A stretch of 64,000 nt of DNA from Winogradskyella luteola (GCF_019203985.1 NZ_JAGSPD010000002.1:1-64000), one strand, 5' to 3'; shown: positions 43,202 through 52,380, counted from the first letter of the stretch. Numbers and translations: made by a program. The notes: generated by a model from the letters alone, not told the origin.

Positions 43202-44833
43202 ATGAAAAATTTACCACAAGGCAACTATGCCTCAGCTTTGCAAACTGTAAAAGATCTCAAGGCAAAATATGGTGACACTTGGGCAACCATCAATCCTCTA
43301 AACGCTGCAAGAATGGCGACCCAGAATCGTTTTAAAACAGGGTTGGATATTGCTAAATATACGGCAGCTATAATGCGTAGGGATATGGCAGAATACGATG
43401 CCGATAACTCAAAATACACACAATCTCTTGGGTGCTGGCATGGCTTTGTGGCACAACAAAAAATGATTGCCGTTAAAAAATACCACACCACCACAAGTAA
43501 ACGTTATTTGTACCTTTCGGGGTGGATGGTAGCAGCGCTACGCTCAGAATTCGGGCCATTACCAGATCAGTCCATGCACGAGAAGACTGCTGTACCTGCA
43601 TTAATTGAGGAAATTTATGATTTTTTACGTCAGGCTGATGCAACGGAATTGAATGATTTGTTTAGGAGATTAGAGAGTGGGGAAGATGTACAGGATCAAA
43701 TTGATAATTTTGAAACACACGTTGTTCCGATAATTGCAGATATAGATGCTGGTTTTGGAAATGAGGAAGCCACCTATTTATTGGCTAAAAAAATGATTCA
43801 GGCTGGTGCTTGTGCTATACAAATTGAAAATCAGGTCTCCGATGCCAAGCAATGTGGTCATCAAGACGGTAAAGTCACTGTTCCGCATGAAGATTTTATT
43901 GCAAAACTCAATGCTGTGCGTTATGCCTTTTTGGAATTGGGTATTGATGATGGAATTATTGTAGCACGTACAGATTCTGAAGGTGCAGGTTTAACCCAAA
44001 AATTACCAGTAAGCAAAACACCAGGTGATTTAGCTTCTCAGTATTTAGCATTTGTTGATGCGGAGGAAATTACTATTAATGAAGCCAGAGAAGATGATGT
44101 GTTATTAAAGCGCGATGGTAAATTAATGCGTCCAAAGCGTTTACCAAATGGTCTATATAAATTTAGAGATGGTACCAATATTGATCGTGTGGTGCTCGAC
44201 TGTATTACCAGTTTACAAAATGGTGCCGATTTACTCTGGATTGAAACACCAACACCAAACGTAAAGCAAATTGCACTTATGATGAATCGTGTAAAAGCTG
44301 TGGTGCCTCATGCCAAACTGGTTTATAATAATTCACCATCATTTAATTGGACCCTAAATTTCCGTAATCAGGCTTATGAAGAGATGCTTGCTGAAGGAGA
44401 AAATATGACGGCTTACGACAAAAATGATTTAATGAATGTATCTTACGATACTACGGAATTAAGCTTTCGTGCTGATGAAAAAATTAGAACCTTTCAGCTC
44501 GATGGTGCTAAGGAAGCTGGCATATTTCACCACTTGATTACTCTGCCAACATACCACACAACAGCATTACATATGAACGATTTAACCGAAGGTTATTTTG
44601 GTAAAGAAGGTATGCTGGCTTATGTAAAGGGTGTGCAGCGCCAAGAAATTCGAAAAAGTGTATCCTGTGTTAAACATCAGCGTATGGCGGGATCTGATTT
44701 GGGTGATGACCATAAAACCTTCTTTGCAGGTGAAAAAGCTTTAAAAGCCGGTGGTGCCAAAAACACATCAAATCAGTTTGATACAACATCAAAAAACAAT
44801 ACGGTAAAAAAGAAATTAAGCGTAGTGGCTTAA
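43202..44833 (+). CDS. aceA: Isocitrate lyase
   Basis: Splits isocitrate into succinate and glyoxylate. The start chosen is the ATG at 43202 (543 residues, MKNLPQGNYASAL); the open frame reaches 43139 through the hairpin region. The signature is KQCGHQDGKVTVPHEDF, the Pseudomonas-type variant of the K-K-C-G-H signature, with the catalytic Cys kept. Mg-binding DIDAGFGNEEAT near 182 and ARTDSEGAG near 256 are present. The acs product and aceB complete the shunt. A clear terminator follows. Confidence 0.95.
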   Translation: MKNLPQGNYASALQTVKDLKAKYGDTWATINPLNAARMATQNRFKTGLDIAKYTAAIMRRDMAEYDADNSKYTQSLGCWHGFVAQQKMIAVKKYHTTTSKRYLYLSGWMVAALRSEFGPLPDQSMHEKTAVPALIEEIYDFLRQADATELNDLFRRLESGEDVQDQIDNFETHVVPIIADIDAGFGNEEATYLLAKKMIQAGACAIQIENQVSDAKQCGHQDGKVTVPHEDFIAKLNAVRYAFLELGIDDGIIVARTDSEGAGLTQKLPVSKTPGDLASQYLAFVDAEEITINEAREDDVLLKRDGKLMRPKRLPNGLYKFRDGTNIDRVVLDCITSLQNGADLLWIETPTPNVKQIALMMNRVKAVVPHAKLVYNNSPSFNWTLNFRNQAYEEMLAEGENMTAYDKNDLMNVSYDTTELSFRADEKIRTFQLDGAKEAGIFHHLITLPTYHTTALHMNDLTEGYFGKEGMLAYVKGVQRQEIRKSVSCVKHQRMAGSDLGDDHKTFFAGEKALKAGGAKNTSNQFDTTSKNNTVKKKLSVVA

Positions 44834-44895
44834 TCGGATAACACGTCCGTTGCGATAGACAATAATCTGTTTTGTTTATTAATTTTAGTTAGTAG

Positions 44896-44926
44896 AAAAC
44901 ACACTCAAATTTGGGTGTGTTTTTTA
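44896..44926 (+). terminator. Terminator after aceA
   Basis: 44896-44906 pairs with 44913-44923 (11 bp, one G-U) around AAATTT, followed by more T. A second small AAAACCC/GGGTTTT dyad sits at 44931-44947. The gap 44834-45131 holds nothing else that I can support. Confidence 0.85.
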
Positions 44927-45100
44927 ATACAAAACCCCTTGGGTTTTAGATTTGTGTAAAAGTCTTTTTCCGTTCTCTTTCGGATAGACAATATATAAAA
45001 TAACTTTTGTTTTTCTGGCAGAAACACAACCGTTATGTGAGTTGGAGTGATTATAAAATACGAAAATTTTATTTCTGGCTATGGTTAAAATTAAAAACAG

Positions 45101-45121
45101 GAGTTAGCTGAAACGTAACTC
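45101..45121 (-). terminator. Probable terminator of the exonuclease gene
   Basis: On the minus strand GAGTTA pairs with TAACTC around a 9-base loop, followed by CCTGTTTTTAATTTT. The stem is short (6 bp). Confidence 0.5.
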
Positions 45122-45131
45122 AAGAATAATC

Positions 45132-45794
45132 TTATATCAACCCAACACGATTATTTGGACGTTCTAAATGTCTCAATGTTAATTCAGAGTTTGTATTTAA
45201 TTTAGATAATAACTTCAAAAATAATAACGCCGTAATATAAGCATCACCAGAAGCCGTATGCCTATCGTGCAGAGGAATATGAAAACGTTTTGAAAGTTCA
45301 TCTAAACTGAAATGTGATTTACTGGTGTCTAGCTTTGTTTTTTGAAATAAATGTCCTGTATCCAAGACTTTGTTTTTCAATTTTGGAAGATTCAATCTTT
45401 TTAAAGCATTATTAATCATAGCGATATCAAATGCCGCATGATGAGCAACTAAAACTGCATTTTCTATATAGGCTAGGAATCGTTCCATAGCTTCAGATTC
45501 TTCAATTTTAGTAAGCTTTCCTTGTTTAAGCAATCCATGAATTTTTACTGTTTCGGCATTAAACTGCTCTTGCTTTAAATAGCACTCTAATTGATCGGCT
45601 ACTTTTATTTGAAGATTTTCTATGGCTATACAGCCTATAGATAATATTCTATCATTTTTAATATGCAACCCTGTGGTTTCGGTGTCAAAAACCACAAATC
45701 TTATGGCTTTGGGGTTTTGCTCTTGTAACTTTGAAAAATGAGACATATATACATCCCAAAATCTTGGATATGATTTTTGTTTAAACCAGTTCAT
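45132..45794 (-). CDS. DnaQ-like 3'-5' exonuclease
   Basis: 220 residues. Exo I FDTETTG with Asp37 and Glu39, Exo II HHAAFD, Exo III HDRHTASGDA, the DEDDh pattern of the epsilon/DnaQ fold. It starts one base after the DUF294 gene ends. This pair (cNMP/CBS/DUF294 protein plus exonuclease) is often found with acetate permease genes, which agrees with the region, though the functional link is unknown. Replication proofreading is unlikely for this form. Confidence 0.85.
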   Translation of the reverse strand: MNWFKQKSYPRFWDVYMSHFSKLQEQNPKAIRFVVFDTETTGLHIKNDRILSIGCIAIENLQIKVADQLECYLKQEQFNAETVKIHGLLKQGKLTKIEESEAMERFLAYIENAVLVAHHAAFDIAMINNALKRLNLPKLKNKVLDTGHLFQKTKLDTSKSHFSLDELSKRFHIPLHDRHTASGDAYITALLFLKLLSKLNTNSELTLRHLERPNNRVGLI

Positions 45795-45795
45795 A

Positions 45796-47685
45796 CTATA
45801 GTAATTGAGATAGTTTAAAACGTGTTTTAATCAATTCTTGTACAGATTTAACCGCTTTAAAACTTCGCTTTAATCGTAGTCGGTCTCCTTTGTTCAAGGA
45901 TTCTAAATCTATAAACCTTCCTGAATCGTTAGTGGCCAAGCCCTGTTCCGTCCTAAATCTCAGCAAGTTTTTGAAGGATTCTATGCAAAACTGATAGATG
46001 TCTTTGTTTTGCGGTTCTAACTCCGCTAATTTTTCATAACGTCCCAAGGTGTTATTTACGGACTTTATATTGTGTGAAAGTATCAATAGCCTTGCCGCAT
46101 CTACTAAAGGCATCATGGCACGTGCTTTAATATCAAATTGGTCTTTGTGTTCGCCATTATCTTCCACCAAGAACTGTCTAAAGAAACTCAACGGAGGTGG
46201 ATTTTGAAGGGCGTTTCTACCCAAATAAGTTAAAAAGATGTCATGGGCATAAATGGTGTTAAAAATACTTTCTGAGAGTTGATTCACCAGATCTTTATCA
46301 CCATAGACGTGTTCATAATCAAAAAAAATAGTGCAAAGCATAAGATTGTCCTGATCTGGTGTTGTAATCCAACGCTTAAATTGTTGCGACCATTCCGATA
46401 CAGAAAGGCACCATTTGGGATTACTGCCCATCATTTCCGCTGGGCAAAGCTCAAAACCGACGGTTGCCAATGCCGAATTGATTTTCTTTGATAGATTTAA
46501 AAAATAGGTTTTGGTCTGTTCATGGTTTTCTTTTGGTACATCCTCAAATACCAAGGCATTATCTTGGTCGGTCAATAGCAATTGCTCTTGTCGTCCTTGG
46601 CTGCCAATGGCCAACCAGGCAAATCTAGTTGTAGTTGGTGTTGGCATTTGCAATAATTCGAGCGTAATGATTCTCTGTGCTATAGCATCATTGATGGCGG
46701 AGATAAGTCTTGATACAAAATCTATGGGAATATTTTGTTCGAGGTAACGCTGCAAGAGCTGTTCTGTACGCTGCCTTATAGCTTTTAGTTGCTTGGCAGA
46801 ATGACTGCGTTTAATTTCTTTAATCAGTGCAGAGGCATTGTTTTCCCGTAGGACAATAATATCGTGTTCTGATAAAATACCAGTCAGTTCAGAAGTATTG
46901 GTGCCATCTTTTGTAATGCATAGATGTGTGATTTTATTTTTGAGCATGGCAATTTGAGCTTCTGCAATGGTGATGTTTTCTGGAAACGTCTTTACGGGTG
47001 ACGACATAATGGATGATACCAAATCCTCGATGTGGTACTTTCCTGTGGCGATTTTGGTTCTAAGGTCCTTATCCGTTATAATGCCTATAGGTTTAGCCTT
47101 ATCAACAATGACGATAGAACCTACATGTTTGCCCGTCATAATATGTGCTGCCTCCTTAACTGTAGTGTTGGGAGTACAGGTTATGGGATTTTTAGAATAA
47201 TCAGCAGTTTGCAAATAAGTATATTCTGTTGAGCGATTAAGGGTATCGATAAAATCTTCATTGTCAGCGCTTTTTACCCTAGTATTGGAAGCAAAACTTG
47301 CCATTAAAAACTGACTGGCATCTGCATTTGTAGTGATGTAGGTGTCCAACAATTCTGAGGAAATACTATACACAATACTTTCTTCTATGGCTTTAGCATT
47401 GAGTTTATAGACACCTTGGCGGAGTAGGGCACGTAAGCCAAAAATATCGCCCTCGTCGCATTCATCCACTAAGCTTTCATTGGCTCTAAATAGCCCAATC
47501 GCACCATCGCGCACCACATAAAAATGATTTTCAACAGATTGGCCAATTTCAAAAAGGTATTGGTCTTGCTCTAAATATATGACATCCACAGCTTGAGAAA
47601 TTGCTAAGAGCTGTTCCCTATTAAGCAAGTTGAACGGAGGAAAGGCCTTTAAATAATCGTATATACGCTCTGCAATGGTATTCAT
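45796..47685 (-). CDS. cNMP-binding, CBS and DUF294 nucleotidyltransferase-like protein
   Basis: 629 residues. Cyclic-nucleotide-binding domain at about 15-130 (YLEQDQYLFEIGQ start), two CBS repeats at about 165-285 (GSIVIVDKAKPIGIITDKDL; HLCITKDG...GILSEHDI), a GlnD-like nucleotidyltransferase domain (DUF294) with AIGSQGRQEQLLLTDQDNAL near 355, and DUF294_C to the end. The GS-x-GR and TDQDN motifs keep the metal acidic residues, so catalysis is possible. Likely senses adenylates through CBS. Target protein unknown. First gene of the exonuclease unit. Confidence 0.9.
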   Translation of the reverse strand: MNTIAERIYDYLKAFPPFNLLNREQLLAISQAVDVIYLEQDQYLFEIGQSVENHFYVVRDGAIGLFRANESLVDECDEGDIFGLRALLRQGVYKLNAKAIEESIVYSISSELLDTYITTNADASQFLMASFASNTRVKSADNEDFIDTLNRSTEYTYLQTADYSKNPITCTPNTTVKEAAHIMTGKHVGSIVIVDKAKPIGIITDKDLRTKIATGKYHIEDLVSSIMSSPVKTFPENITIAEAQIAMLKNKITHLCITKDGTNTSELTGILSEHDIIVLRENNASALIKEIKRSHSAKQLKAIRQRTEQLLQRYLEQNIPIDFVSRLISAINDAIAQRIITLELLQMPTPTTTRFAWLAIGSQGRQEQLLLTDQDNALVFEDVPKENHEQTKTYFLNLSKKINSALATVGFELCPAEMMGSNPKWCLSVSEWSQQFKRWITTPDQDNLMLCTIFFDYEHVYGDKDLVNQLSESIFNTIYAHDIFLTYLGRNALQNPPPLSFFRQFLVEDNGEHKDQFDIKARAMMPLVDAARLLILSHNIKSVNNTLGRYEKLAELEPQNKDIYQFCIESFKNLLRFRTEQGLATNDSGRFIDLESLNKGDRLRLKRSFKAVKSVQELIKTRFKLSQLL

Positions 47686-47790
47686 TGTAGCAATTTAACT
47701 AAAAAATGATGGTGATTATATGAGAAAGGTCATATAGTTGGTAAAATGGTATAGTTATTTGTTTAGTTATAAAATTATAAGAACTATTTG

Positions 47791-48162
47791 TCAATGCTGA
47801 TAACATCGACCACTTGCATTTTTTGTTTTTCGTTTACATTGTTTGCCGGCTTTTGTTTTTCCAGTGCATTGACTTGCGACTACTTTTTTTGAAGTAGCGG
47901 TTTTGCTTTCTTTTTTTGAAGTTAAAGAGGTATTATTTGATTTCTTTTTTGTGTTACTCTCTGTTGGTTTACATACTTTGCAAGCGCTAAAGCCCAATGC
48001 TTTGGCTTTATCTAATTTGATTTCCTTCTTTGAATATTTTAGATAGTGGCAATTACTTTTATGGTATTTCTCACCAGTTTTAGTTGTGTAAACTGTTTGT
48101 GCAGATATACAGTATCCTAGAGAGAATATTATATACAGAACAACTATTTTAAGCGATTTCAT
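47791..48162 (-). CDS. Secreted Cys-rich protein with a C-terminal C-T-x-x-T-x-x-G-x-x-C motif
   Basis: 123 residues. Signal peptide about 1-22 (SLGYCISAQ). An Ada-like metal-binding pattern follows: HKSNCHYL and GFSACKVCKP (His, Cys, Cys, Cys). After a Ser/Thr/Lys linker, the end reads CTGKTKAGKQCKRKT...CYQH, a short motif common in small Bacteroidota and phage proteins (I think DUF5763-like). It overlaps the nuclease gene by 4 bases, so the two are coupled. Zinc binding is inferred. Confidence 0.72.
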   Translation of the reverse strand: MKSLKIVVLYIIFSLGYCISAQTVYTTKTGEKYHKSNCHYLKYSKKEIKLDKAKALGFSACKVCKPTESNTKKKSNNTSLTSKKESKTATSKKVVASQCTGKTKAGKQCKRKTKNASGRCYQH

Positions 48163-48662
48163 CCTTTAGATTTTTTCTTCTTTATATCTCGCCATTCCCA
48201 AGGTGCCACAGCATTTTTATCTTGCCAAAGTCCTAGCTTATTCTTTCTGGCATTATCTTCCAAAGCTTGTAAAATAGAATCCTTTGAATACTTTTTATAA
48301 TGCCAAGCCAAACCATTTTTTACAAGCTCATGACATAGGCTTAAAGAATCATCATATATAACGTTGCTGATATAACGTCTATACCTGTCCTTTTTTAGTA
48401 TATTTAATTTTACAATTTTACTGAAGATAGCTTTAGATACAAATTGCTTGGCTTTAGTTGAAAAGGGTTGCTTACGTTCTGGGCAGTCAATATTGGCTAA
48501 TCTTACTTTTATTAATATGGAGTCTTTAGTTAGAAGTTTGAAGGTATCACCATCTGTTATCCCAACCACTTTACCAATGATAGTTTCTTTTTTAGTTGAT
48601 TTATAAGTACTACTAAATGTGACAATTATTAGAAATAAGAAAACTAACCAGTATTTATACAT
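48159..48662 (-). CDS. Thermonuclease-family (SNase) nuclease
   Basis: 167 residues with an N-terminal hydrophobic anchor or signal (about 4-18). SNase fold: GITDGDTFKL at 34-43, catalytic Arg54 and Glu62 in VRLANIDCPE, and a second Arg in DRYRR at 93-97; these match staphylococcal nuclease Arg35, Glu43, Arg87. The ending NKLGLWQ...PWEWR is typical of the family. Calcium-dependent, exported. It heads a two-gene unit with a Cys-rich protein. Confidence 0.88.
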   Translation of the reverse strand: MYKYWLVFLFLIIVTFSSTYKSTKKETIIGKVVGITDGDTFKLLTKDSILIKVRLANIDCPERKQPFSTKAKQFVSKAIFSKIVKLNILKKDRYRRYISNVIYDDSLSLCHELVKNGLAWHYKKYSKDSILQALEDNARKNKLGLWQDKNAVAPWEWRDIKKKKSKG

Positions 48663-48755
48663 ACAATTACTCTACAGGAACTCGTATCTGAGTTTCATTA
48701 ATATTCATTCTTGTTTTTTGTAAAGTTACGTATTCTCTAATTTGCATCTATTTTA

Positions 48756-49673
48756 TTATTCTTTAAATATATACTCTTTTATTATTTTATCCATGTTCGC
48801 AGGTAAACTAGCAGTTTTGATTTCAAAATCTTTTACGTTCATTTTAGTTAACCAATCTGTCCAATATCGAAGTATAACATCTTGTTCGTATGGATTTTTT
48901 GAATCAGGATTAATTCCCAAAACTAAGACTTCTAATTCCTCTAAGTTGTCTCTTGTAGCTATAAAGCCAAAGTTTTTATTTTTTATTTTATCCTCCCAAT
49001 CAAGTTTGTTTAATTGAAAACTTCTAATATTCTGAGGAGTTAAATATGATGTTAGGTTACCTTCTTTTAGTTTAGAGTACTTGTGGTATAGATAGCCATC
49101 AGTTAATATTACTAGAATATTACGATAGTTTTCTTGTATACAGAAATCTTCCACATTTGTTTTAAAAAAGCCCCATATATCTGAGCCTACATAATTGTTG
49201 TCTTCAATTGCAGAATTATAAATTTGCTTTGAAATACTATCATATAAGGCTGAGGTTTTCATTATTAGTTCTCGCTTAGCATTGTTTTTTGTGAAAGTTA
49301 TATTTAAGGAATTAATCTTTTCGTTAAGATTACTATCAGATGGTTCAGGATCTATGTAAAGTTGAATATGGTCATTGATTTTTATGCTTCTCTTATTCCT
49401 AACATGCCATTCAAAGCTTTTAGCAATAGAATGTATATAACCTAGATCTCTTTCAAAATATTCCATAGCTGGATTGGGATACTTTTTTGGATTGATTCTA
49501 TCTGATAAATCTAGTAGAATACTAATGTTTAAGTTAGGCCTTTTGGGTGAGAGTTTTATTGTTTCTTCTTCAATGGTTATTGATTTACCCTTTGTTTCGT
49601 CTTCGTCACTTTTGCAAGAAGTGAGTATTAGAGTTAATGATATTAATAAGTGGAAAAATTTCATAATTTTCAA
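48756..49673 (-). CDS. VWA-like lipoprotein of a three-gene set
   Basis: 305 residues. Lipoprotein signal with lipobox ILTSC (Cys20). The mature part looks like a von Willebrand A domain: metal-site-like ISILLDLSDR near 50-60 (D-x-S kept, third residue of DxSxS replaced by Arg), a helix-rich middle, and ILVILTDGYL with the TDG strand near 190. The imperfect metal motif makes binding uncertain. It overlaps the upstream membrane gene by 4 bases. The combination with TerB-like and coiled-coil proteins is discussed in the findings. Confidence 0.72.
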   Translation of the reverse strand: MKIMKFFHLLISLTLILTSCKSDEDETKGKSITIEEETIKLSPKRPNLNISILLDLSDRINPKKYPNPAMEYFERDLGYIHSIAKSFEWHVRNKRSIKINDHIQLYIDPEPSDSNLNEKINSLNITFTKNNAKRELIMKTSALYDSISKQIYNSAIEDNNYVGSDIWGFFKTNVEDFCIQENYRNILVILTDGYLYHKYSKLKEGNLTSYLTPQNIRSFQLNKLDWEDKIKNKNFGFIATRDNLEELEVLVLGINPDSKNPYEQDVILRYWTDWLTKMNVKDFEIKTASLPANMDKIIKEYIFKE

Positions 49674-50932
49674 TTTACAAGTTTGTATAATCTGCCTTCG
49701 TAATCTTCATTATCAATATTATGTTCTTGTAAATGTTTTAGTTCCACTTCTTGGCATTTTGACAACAATTCCTCTCGTCTTTTTAATGCATCAAAATTAT
49801 CAGTAATAGCTAAAAACCATCCTTTTACATATTCTGCATGGTAGGTTAGGTAATGCTTATTTGAAAATACGAAACCATCAATCGTTCTTTGTAAATCGTC
49901 AATTTTGCCTTCAATGCCTGAAATTTCTTCCTTTAATGGACTAAGTTTTTGAGTTATTTTTGAAATATTAGATTGACTATTCATAATATCTTCACGTTTG
50001 GTTTTTATAAAAGACTTTATTTTATCAAAATTATCATACTCTTTCATAATGAAGTCAAATACTAATCCCCAGATTATATAAACAATAAAACCCGCAAAAA
50101 TGATTCCCCAAAACTCGACTGATGAAAAAGCTATAGATAAGTTAAACGCTGGCGAGTCAGGTGTTTTTTGAATTTCATAAATTTTCTTTTCTATTTGATA
50201 TGCTAGAATTGCATCAAATATGAATGTGACAATAAATAGCGTAGCAATTTTGAAATAAGAAAGCCAATTTTTATGCTTTTGAAACATATGAATTAAGTAA
50301 CCTAACCCCATAAAAGCAAAAGGAATTGTAGCTACAAACACACCTTCTAACCAACCATCTTGAATTGCCTTTGAAAGTGCATGCCCATCAAATATAGCAG
50401 ACGTTAATTCGTCAGTATCGAAGTTCTTAAAGAAAGCGGAAAATGATGCAGATATATAAAAAACTAAAAGATAAAATGTAATTGGCACTAGTACTATTAA
50501 CCCTAAATAGAATTGTGCTTTTGGTTTTTTATCAACTTCAAGCCCATATTTTTCAGGATTTCTTTTTACTTCTACCATATCATTTTTAAGCGATATTATT
50601 TTTTGTTCTTTTTTAGTCAACGACTCTTCAAATAGGGCTAGAGCGGTTTTACGTTTTTTTAATTCTATCTCTTGTTTTCCTTTTTCTTCAACATAAGGTG
50701 ATTTTAACTCATTCTGAAGTTTTTCATTTTCTCGACACTTGCCTTTGTAATCCATGTATACATCTTGAAGACATGCTTTAAATACTCTATGATTACCTTC
50801 GGCTTGTTTAGATGAACCATAACCACTTTCAAAAAAAGTGAGTTTTATCTTTTTGATATCTTCTTCAGATTCTTTTTCGATATTCTGTGGCTTTTTGTTT
50901 TTTAGCTTGAAGATTTTTTTTAATGGGCTCAT
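49670..50932 (-). CDS. Four-helix membrane protein with N- and C-terminal coiled coils
   Basis: 420 residues. Soluble N-terminus with a coiled coil at about 65-125 (charged, Lys/Glu-rich), membrane helices at about 141-163, 197-217, 227-247 and 273-296, and a C-terminal coiled coil at 300-400. I do not recognise the family. Its start is 2 bases after the TerB-like gene and its end overlaps the VWA lipoprotein gene, so all three are a tight unit. A scaffold joining cytoplasmic TerB-like and periplasmic VWA parts is my inference. Confidence 0.75.
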   Translation of the reverse strand: MSPLKKIFKLKNKKPQNIEKESEEDIKKIKLTFFESGYGSSKQAEGNHRVFKACLQDVYMDYKGKCRENEKLQNELKSPYVEEKGKQEIELKKRKTALALFEESLTKKEQKIISLKNDMVEVKRNPEKYGLEVDKKPKAQFYLGLIVLVPITFYLLVFYISASFSAFFKNFDTDELTSAIFDGHALSKAIQDGWLEGVFVATIPFAFMGLGYLIHMFQKHKNWLSYFKIATLFIVTFIFDAILAYQIEKKIYEIQKTPDSPAFNLSIAFSSVEFWGIIFAGFIVYIIWGLVFDFIMKEYDNFDKIKSFIKTKREDIMNSQSNISKITQKLSPLKEEISGIEGKIDDLQRTIDGFVFSNKHYLTYHAEYVKGWFLAITDNFDALKRREELLSKCQEVELKHLQEHNIDNEDYEGRLYKLVN

Positions 50933-50934
50933 GA

Positions 50935-51327
50935 CTATTCTTTTAAGAGTTCAAGTAGTTTTTCTTTTGGTAATTTTTCCTTGGCATTATCTAAAAGGAA
51001 TTGACATAGTTCCTCTATGTTTTCTTCTATAAAACCAAATTTCAGACAGTACTTTTTAAGTGTAACCTTTTCATCATCTGTAACTACACTATCTGCCCAA
51101 ATCATAAGTGCTAAATCATATAGGTACTCTATTTTTTCTTCAAGTGTTTCAGGTATACTTGGCTTATGAGAAGGGTTTAAAAGTATATTGTCAAGTTGTT
51201 CTTTGGTAACACCACGCTCTTGTGCAAACCTATAAAGCATCTGCATTTCTAGAACATCAAAATTGTCATCTGAAAACGCGATTATATATAGTCTTAAAAA
51301 ATGACTTTTTAATTCAGTAGAGATCAT
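50935..51327 (-). CDS. TerB-like protein
   Basis: 130 residues, all helical. The pattern LRLYIIAFSDDNFDVLEMQMLYRFA and the matching second half ALMIWADSVVTDDEKVTLKKYCLKFG repeat an acidic D-D/E motif, as in the TerB/DjlA N-terminal fold that binds metal. It lies 2 bases upstream of the membrane coiled-coil gene and 6 bases downstream of the Excalibur gene. TerB-fold proteins occur in membrane-linked stress and phage-response systems. Confidence 0.8.
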   Translation of the reverse strand: MISTELKSHFLRLYIIAFSDDNFDVLEMQMLYRFAQERGVTKEQLDNILLNPSHKPSIPETLEEKIEYLYDLALMIWADSVVTDDEKVTLKKYCLKFGFIEENIEELCQFLLDNAKEKLPKEKLLELLKE

Positions 51328-51333
51328 AGGGAT

Positions 51334-51636
51334 TTAATTTGATAAATTTTCGCAAGCAATATTATCATTGTCAGCATCTAGGTTTTCGTAGCAACTTCTA
51401 TCACTATCAAATAATGATTGGGCTTCTGATTGGGTTGTAAAATCAGAGCATGTTTTACTACTACAGTCAGAGTCATCATCTGTACATGAAATAAAAACAA
51501 ATAATATTAATAGCAACATGGTGGTTAAGCATCCTCCTTTACTTTTTTTACTGTAAAATTTTTTACTTCTTGAATCAACATAGTGACCTTGAACATATGT
51601 TCCATCTTTTTTATAATATCCTTTTCTGTAGCCCAT
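51334..51636 (-). CDS. Excalibur-domain membrane-anchored protein
   Basis: 100 residues. N-terminal YRKGYYKKDGTYVQGHY (a short repeat-like motif of envelope proteins) and a basic linker, one membrane helix at about 37-50, then a Cys-rich Excalibur calcium-binding domain ending in DADNDNIACE with spaced Asp residues. The TM is followed by SC, which looks like a lipobox but comes too late to be a signal peptide. It lies 6 bases upstream of the TerB-like gene. Confidence 0.78.
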   Translation of the reverse strand: MGYRKGYYKKDGTYVQGHYVDSRSKKFYSKKSKGGCLTTMLLLILFVFISCTDDDSDCSSKTCSDFTTQSEAQSLFDSDRSCYENLDADNDNIACENLSN

Positions 51637-51640
51637 ATAT

Positions 51641-51889
51641 TTAAATTTTAATTATCAATAGTATTATTGTAGAACTCATTGCTATTAGTACAAAAATTGA
51701 ACAACCACTTTTAGACGATTTAGAAAATGTTTTTCTATAATTTAATCCAGGTATCCCAGTATTTATAGAATAGCCTTTAGAACTCAATGACCCCTTTTTG
51801 GTTCTGTAACTCGGTGTAATACCAGATTTGCTAATGTTAATGCCAAACCGTTTTCCTAGCTTTATTCGTTTTTGAAACCTAAAGCCCAT
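51641..51889 (-). CDS. DUF4236 protein with C-terminal membrane helix
   Basis: 82 residues. The start MGFRFQKRIKLGKRFGINISK and the later NTGIPGLNYRK are the DUF4236 pattern. A C-terminal hydrophobic helix (about 64-81) is added. DUF4236 is widespread in small envelope and mobile-element proteins, and its role is unknown. Four bases before the Excalibur gene, so probably co-transcribed. Confidence 0.8.
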   Translation of the reverse strand: MGFRFQKRIKLGKRFGINISKSGITPSYRTKKGSLSSKGYSINTGIPGLNYRKTFSKSSKSGCSIFVLIAMSSTIILLIIKI

Positions 51890-51890
51890 A

Positions 51891-52349
51891 TTAGTTTAAT
51901 CTTAAGTATTTTGCATATACATATCCAATAGCTTTTGAAGTTTTAACTTTCACTTTTAGCCAAGAACCTTTGATTACTAATAATTCCACTTCTGAGTGCT
52001 TTTTTAATTTTTCTATAATTTTATACTGAGTACCTGGTCCTTCTCGAAGATTCAATGAGTTAGACATTGCATATAGAGCATCTCCCTTTTTAAAATTGAG
52101 TTTTGTATTTGTTGATGATTTATATGAGCTTCTTTTTTTTGTATTACTAGAACTACACACTCCACAAGTTCCACCATTTTTTGCACAATGCTTGCACCCT
52201 GTACAGTTTTTACACGCTGTAGAGTATGCAGAACCTTTGCATCCTCGACCTTCTTCACAACAAGAGGCAATTAATTCGGTTTTATTTGATTGACTATAAC
52301 AATTTGAGTAACCTATAATTAGTAACAAAGCAAAAAAGTAGACTTTCAT
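51891..52349 (-). CDS. Secreted bacterial SH3-domain protein with a Cys-rich segment
   Basis: 152 residues. Signal peptide (about 1-19). A very Cys-rich segment follows at 28-65 (CKNCTGCKHCAKNGGTC), perhaps metal binding. A bacterial SH3 domain fills the C-terminus (about 88-152: LNLREGPGTQYKIIEKL, then WLKVKVKTSKAIGYVY). SH3b domains bind cell-wall peptides. It starts the cluster of small envelope genes; the next gene begins one base after it ends. Confidence 0.8.
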   Translation of the reverse strand: MKVYFFALLLIIGYSNCYSQSNKTELIASCCEEGRGCKGSAYSTACKNCTGCKHCAKNGGTCGVCSSSNTKKRSSYKSSTNTKLNFKKGDALYAMSNSLNLREGPGTQYKIIEKLKKHSEVELLVIKGSWLKVKVKTSKAIGYVYAKYLRLN

Positions 52350-52380
52350 AATAGTTTGTTTTAGATTTCAAACATAAACT

